Shown here piece by piece: positions 51,143-64,000 of a stretch of DNA of 64,000 bases (the stretch's first letter is position 1; the number at the start of each line of letters is the position of its first letter). The stretch is taken from NCBI RefSeq assembly GCF_901933205.1, contig NC_044577.1, positions 7,699,321 to 7,763,320 of the forward strand. Direction: 5' to 3'. The notes under the pieces are model-generated. The model saw nothing but the letters and a program-made list of their open reading frames with translations, was not told where the DNA came from and made no database searches. Source of the DNA: Camarhynchus parvulus. Lineage: Eukaryota; Chordata; Aves; Passeriformes; Thraupidae. Position numbers and translations under genes: made by a program.

Positions 51143-51192
51143 TTGTCAGTATTAAATAATCCATTCCAAATCCATTGTCAGTATTAAATAAT
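51143..51192. repeat. 18-bp direct repeat
   Basis: TTGTCAGTATTAAATAAT occurs at 51143-51160 and 51175-51192 with a 14-bp spacer. It looks like a local 32-bp duplication. Confidence 0.75.
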
Positions 51193-51340
51193 GATGAATT
51201 ATAATTAATTTAAAGGCACTGAATATACTGTTGCATGACTAATTTTAAAGGGATGATATTGTGCTTTCAGATGAGTAATGAAAGACTTATTTAATTGTCC
51301 TCTTCTACTTAGAATAAAGTACAGAACTGCAAAAAATACT

Positions 51341-51420
51341 TATCATAGAATGATATAATATCCTGAGTTGGAAGGAACTCAGTAGGATCATCCTGTCCAA
51401 CTTCAAATTCCTTGAGCAGG
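51341..51420 (-). mobile_element. CR1 LINE 3'-end fragment (minus orientation)
   Basis: ATCATAGAATGATATAAT followed by GAGTTGGAAGGAACTCAGTA and GGATCATCCTGTCCAACTTC matches the reverse complement of the avian CR1 3' end, including the ATTCTATG-type terminal repeat on the left. Only about 80 bp remains. It lies in the presumed 5' intron of MFSD6. Confidence 0.85.
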
Positions 51421-52578
51421 TCAAGATCATAAATGGAGTCCTCTTTGAGAAATTTCAGGTTCTTCTGGTTCTCCTTTCAAATATTGGTCCTTGAAAAAGT
51501 TACTCTGTGATAGTAATACTAATCCAAACAGCAAAGGATTACAAAACCAAAATATATAAAATATTTAGCTTTCTCACAATGAACATGAGATGATCTTATT
51601 AAGTTAAATTTAAAGGTACCAGTAGAGCAAAACCAGTTTTTTAATAATGATTTGGAGCTGATAGCTGGTGCCAGAGCTGGTTTTTGTTCTTTGAAAAGGA
51701 AGCTTTTCTTAGCTAGGCTTGTCTATTGGAATGGGTTGGTTTTAAATGTGAAAGCTGGCTAGTCACTCAAAGTCTAAGGAGTGTTTATTTTTTAGTGTTG
51801 CTTATCAATTTTGCAGGCACTTCTGCAGAAGATAAGTGCAGGCAGCTGCAGTGCTGTTACCTCCCAGTCTACCTCTTCTCCATTTCAGAATTTGACTTGA
51901 AGATGCCTCTATAGGGCCTGTGTCTGTTTCTTTTTTATGTCTTTGAGATTGTTATCCTAATTTTGGTCTTAAAGCCCCATCCTAATTCCCACCTCTTCCC
52001 ATTCAGCATAGAAGCTCAAGCCTGCCATCAATTTCTGCTGTAGCTGTGGAGTGCTTAGAAAAATGTTTTCAAGAGGAGACTGCTGAGCCCTTTGAAGGCC
52101 ATCATGAGGCATTGGATAATATGTGTTGATGATCAAAATAACCTGGATACATGTGGCTGCATTGCTTAATTACAAAATCATGGCTATCCTTTGGCATAGG
52201 AGGGAATACTGGAAATAAAGCAGTTAGCCTTGGGGGAGAAAAGCTGCCTTGAAAGAAGAGAACTTGCAAATGCTAGCACTTAATTGCCACAGTAACTCTG
52301 AATATATGTTATTCTCTCTCCTAAACATGAAAGATGTTTTATTGCACAATATAAACGCTGATGTTGGGAGAACTTCACAGGATTGGTCATAAAACACATT
52401 TTTATTGATGCTACCATGTACCACTAGTCTAGACAAATGGTCTTCTCCACCCTGAATACTGCATTTATTGCTCAGGAATGTTACTTACAAGAAAGAAGCT
52501 GTCTTTGTCCTTGATGGCTGGCATTGCAGCCAGCTCCCCTGTGGTACCTTAACCACCCTATGTTTTATTTGTTCACAG

Positions 52579-63735
<11,157 letters not shown>

Positions 63736-63802
63736 CCCCACATCTGCTGGGTAGATAAACCTGAATGTGCTGGGTAGAAACCCCAAATCTGCTGGGTAGA
63801 CA
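63736..63802. repeat. Three-copy 21-24 bp tandem repeat
   Basis: Three diverged units share TGCTGGGTAGA: 63736-63759, 63760-63780 and 63781-63802. They immediately precede the 39-bp minisatellite but are a different unit. Confidence 0.8.
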
Positions 63803-63826
63803 CCTGCACAGTCTCTGCTGAGGGCT

Positions 63827-64000
63827 GGGGCTGCCATGGGGCTGGGCTTGGTGGCAGTGAGGACTGGGGCTGTCATTGGGCCATGGTTGATGGCACTGAG
63901 GACTGAGGCTGTCATTGGGCCATAGTTGATGGCACTGAGGACTGGGGCTGCCATGGGGCTGGGGTTGGTGGCAGTGAGGACTGGGGCTGTCATTGGGCCA
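63827..64000. repeat. 39-bp-unit minisatellite, running off the window
   Basis: Four complete 39-bp units (63827-63865, 63866-63904, 63905-63943, 63944-63982) and an 18-bp start of a fifth. Two unit types are visible: type A contains GGGGCTGCCATGGGGCTGGG and GGTGGCAGTGAGGACT, and type B contains GGCTGTCATTGGGCCAT and GATGGCACTGAGGACT. The order is A-B-B-A-B. As 39 is a multiple of three, the minus strand stays open as 13-residue repeats (frame 63568-63993), which is a consequence of the array and not good evidence of a gene. Confidence 0.93.

Larger units (their letters stand above)
44523..52578 (+). other. Presumed 5' intron of MFSD6
   Basis: About 8 kb between the probable leader exon and the first coding exon. 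It holds a TATA-like word (TATAAAATA at 44930), GC-richer blocks at 45860-46100 and 46700-47220, a small CpG-rich patch at 48660-48800, a CR1 fragment at 51341-51420 and short direct repeats. Additional non-coding leader exons could be hidden here. I could not recognise any. Confidence 0.5.

Overview
This window looks like nuclear DNA from a bird, probably a songbird or a close relative. It has short exons in long AT-rich introns, two CpG islands, two 3'-terminal CR1 LINE fragments with the avian octamer-type tail, and an LTR-like fragment resembling avian endogenous retroviral LTRs. Nothing prokaryotic or plasmid-like is visible. The species assignment is inference from repeat types.

Two protein-coding genes can be supported, head to head. 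HIBCH (3-hydroxyisobutyryl-CoA hydrolase, mitochondrial valine breakdown) lies on the minus strand from its CpG-island promoter near 25.5 kb down to position 707. Ten coding exons are present, including a 43-bp second exon too short to be found as an open frame. All ten join in frame through canonical GT-AG junctions to give 268 codons plus two bases, covering the N-terminal two thirds of the enzyme. The remaining exons must lie to the left of position 1. MFSD6 (a multi-pass membrane protein of the major facilitator superfamily) lies on the plus strand. It has a probable non-coding first exon in the CpG island at 44.2-45.0 kb, one large first coding exon (52,579-54,169) and a second coding exon (59,137-59,234). 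The rest is beyond the right edge.

Layout: 1-25.5 kb, HIBCH exons and introns; 25.7-44.2 kb, a gene-free intergenic interval; 44.2-52.6 kb, CpG island and presumed 5' intron of MFSD6; 52.6-64 kb, MFSD6 coding exons and introns. The window closes inside a 39-bp-unit minisatellite. The two genes share no obvious pathway.

The more notable observations are: INPP1, which sits between these two genes in mammals, is not recognisable here; a perfect NRF1-type palindrome lies 47 bp upstream of the HIBCH start codon; a potential upstream reading frame overlaps the MFSD6 start codon; three MEF2-type motifs cluster near 36.6-36.9 kb; and a terminal minisatellite alternates two unit types. I found no evidence of a new biological system. 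This appears to be an ordinary vertebrate locus.
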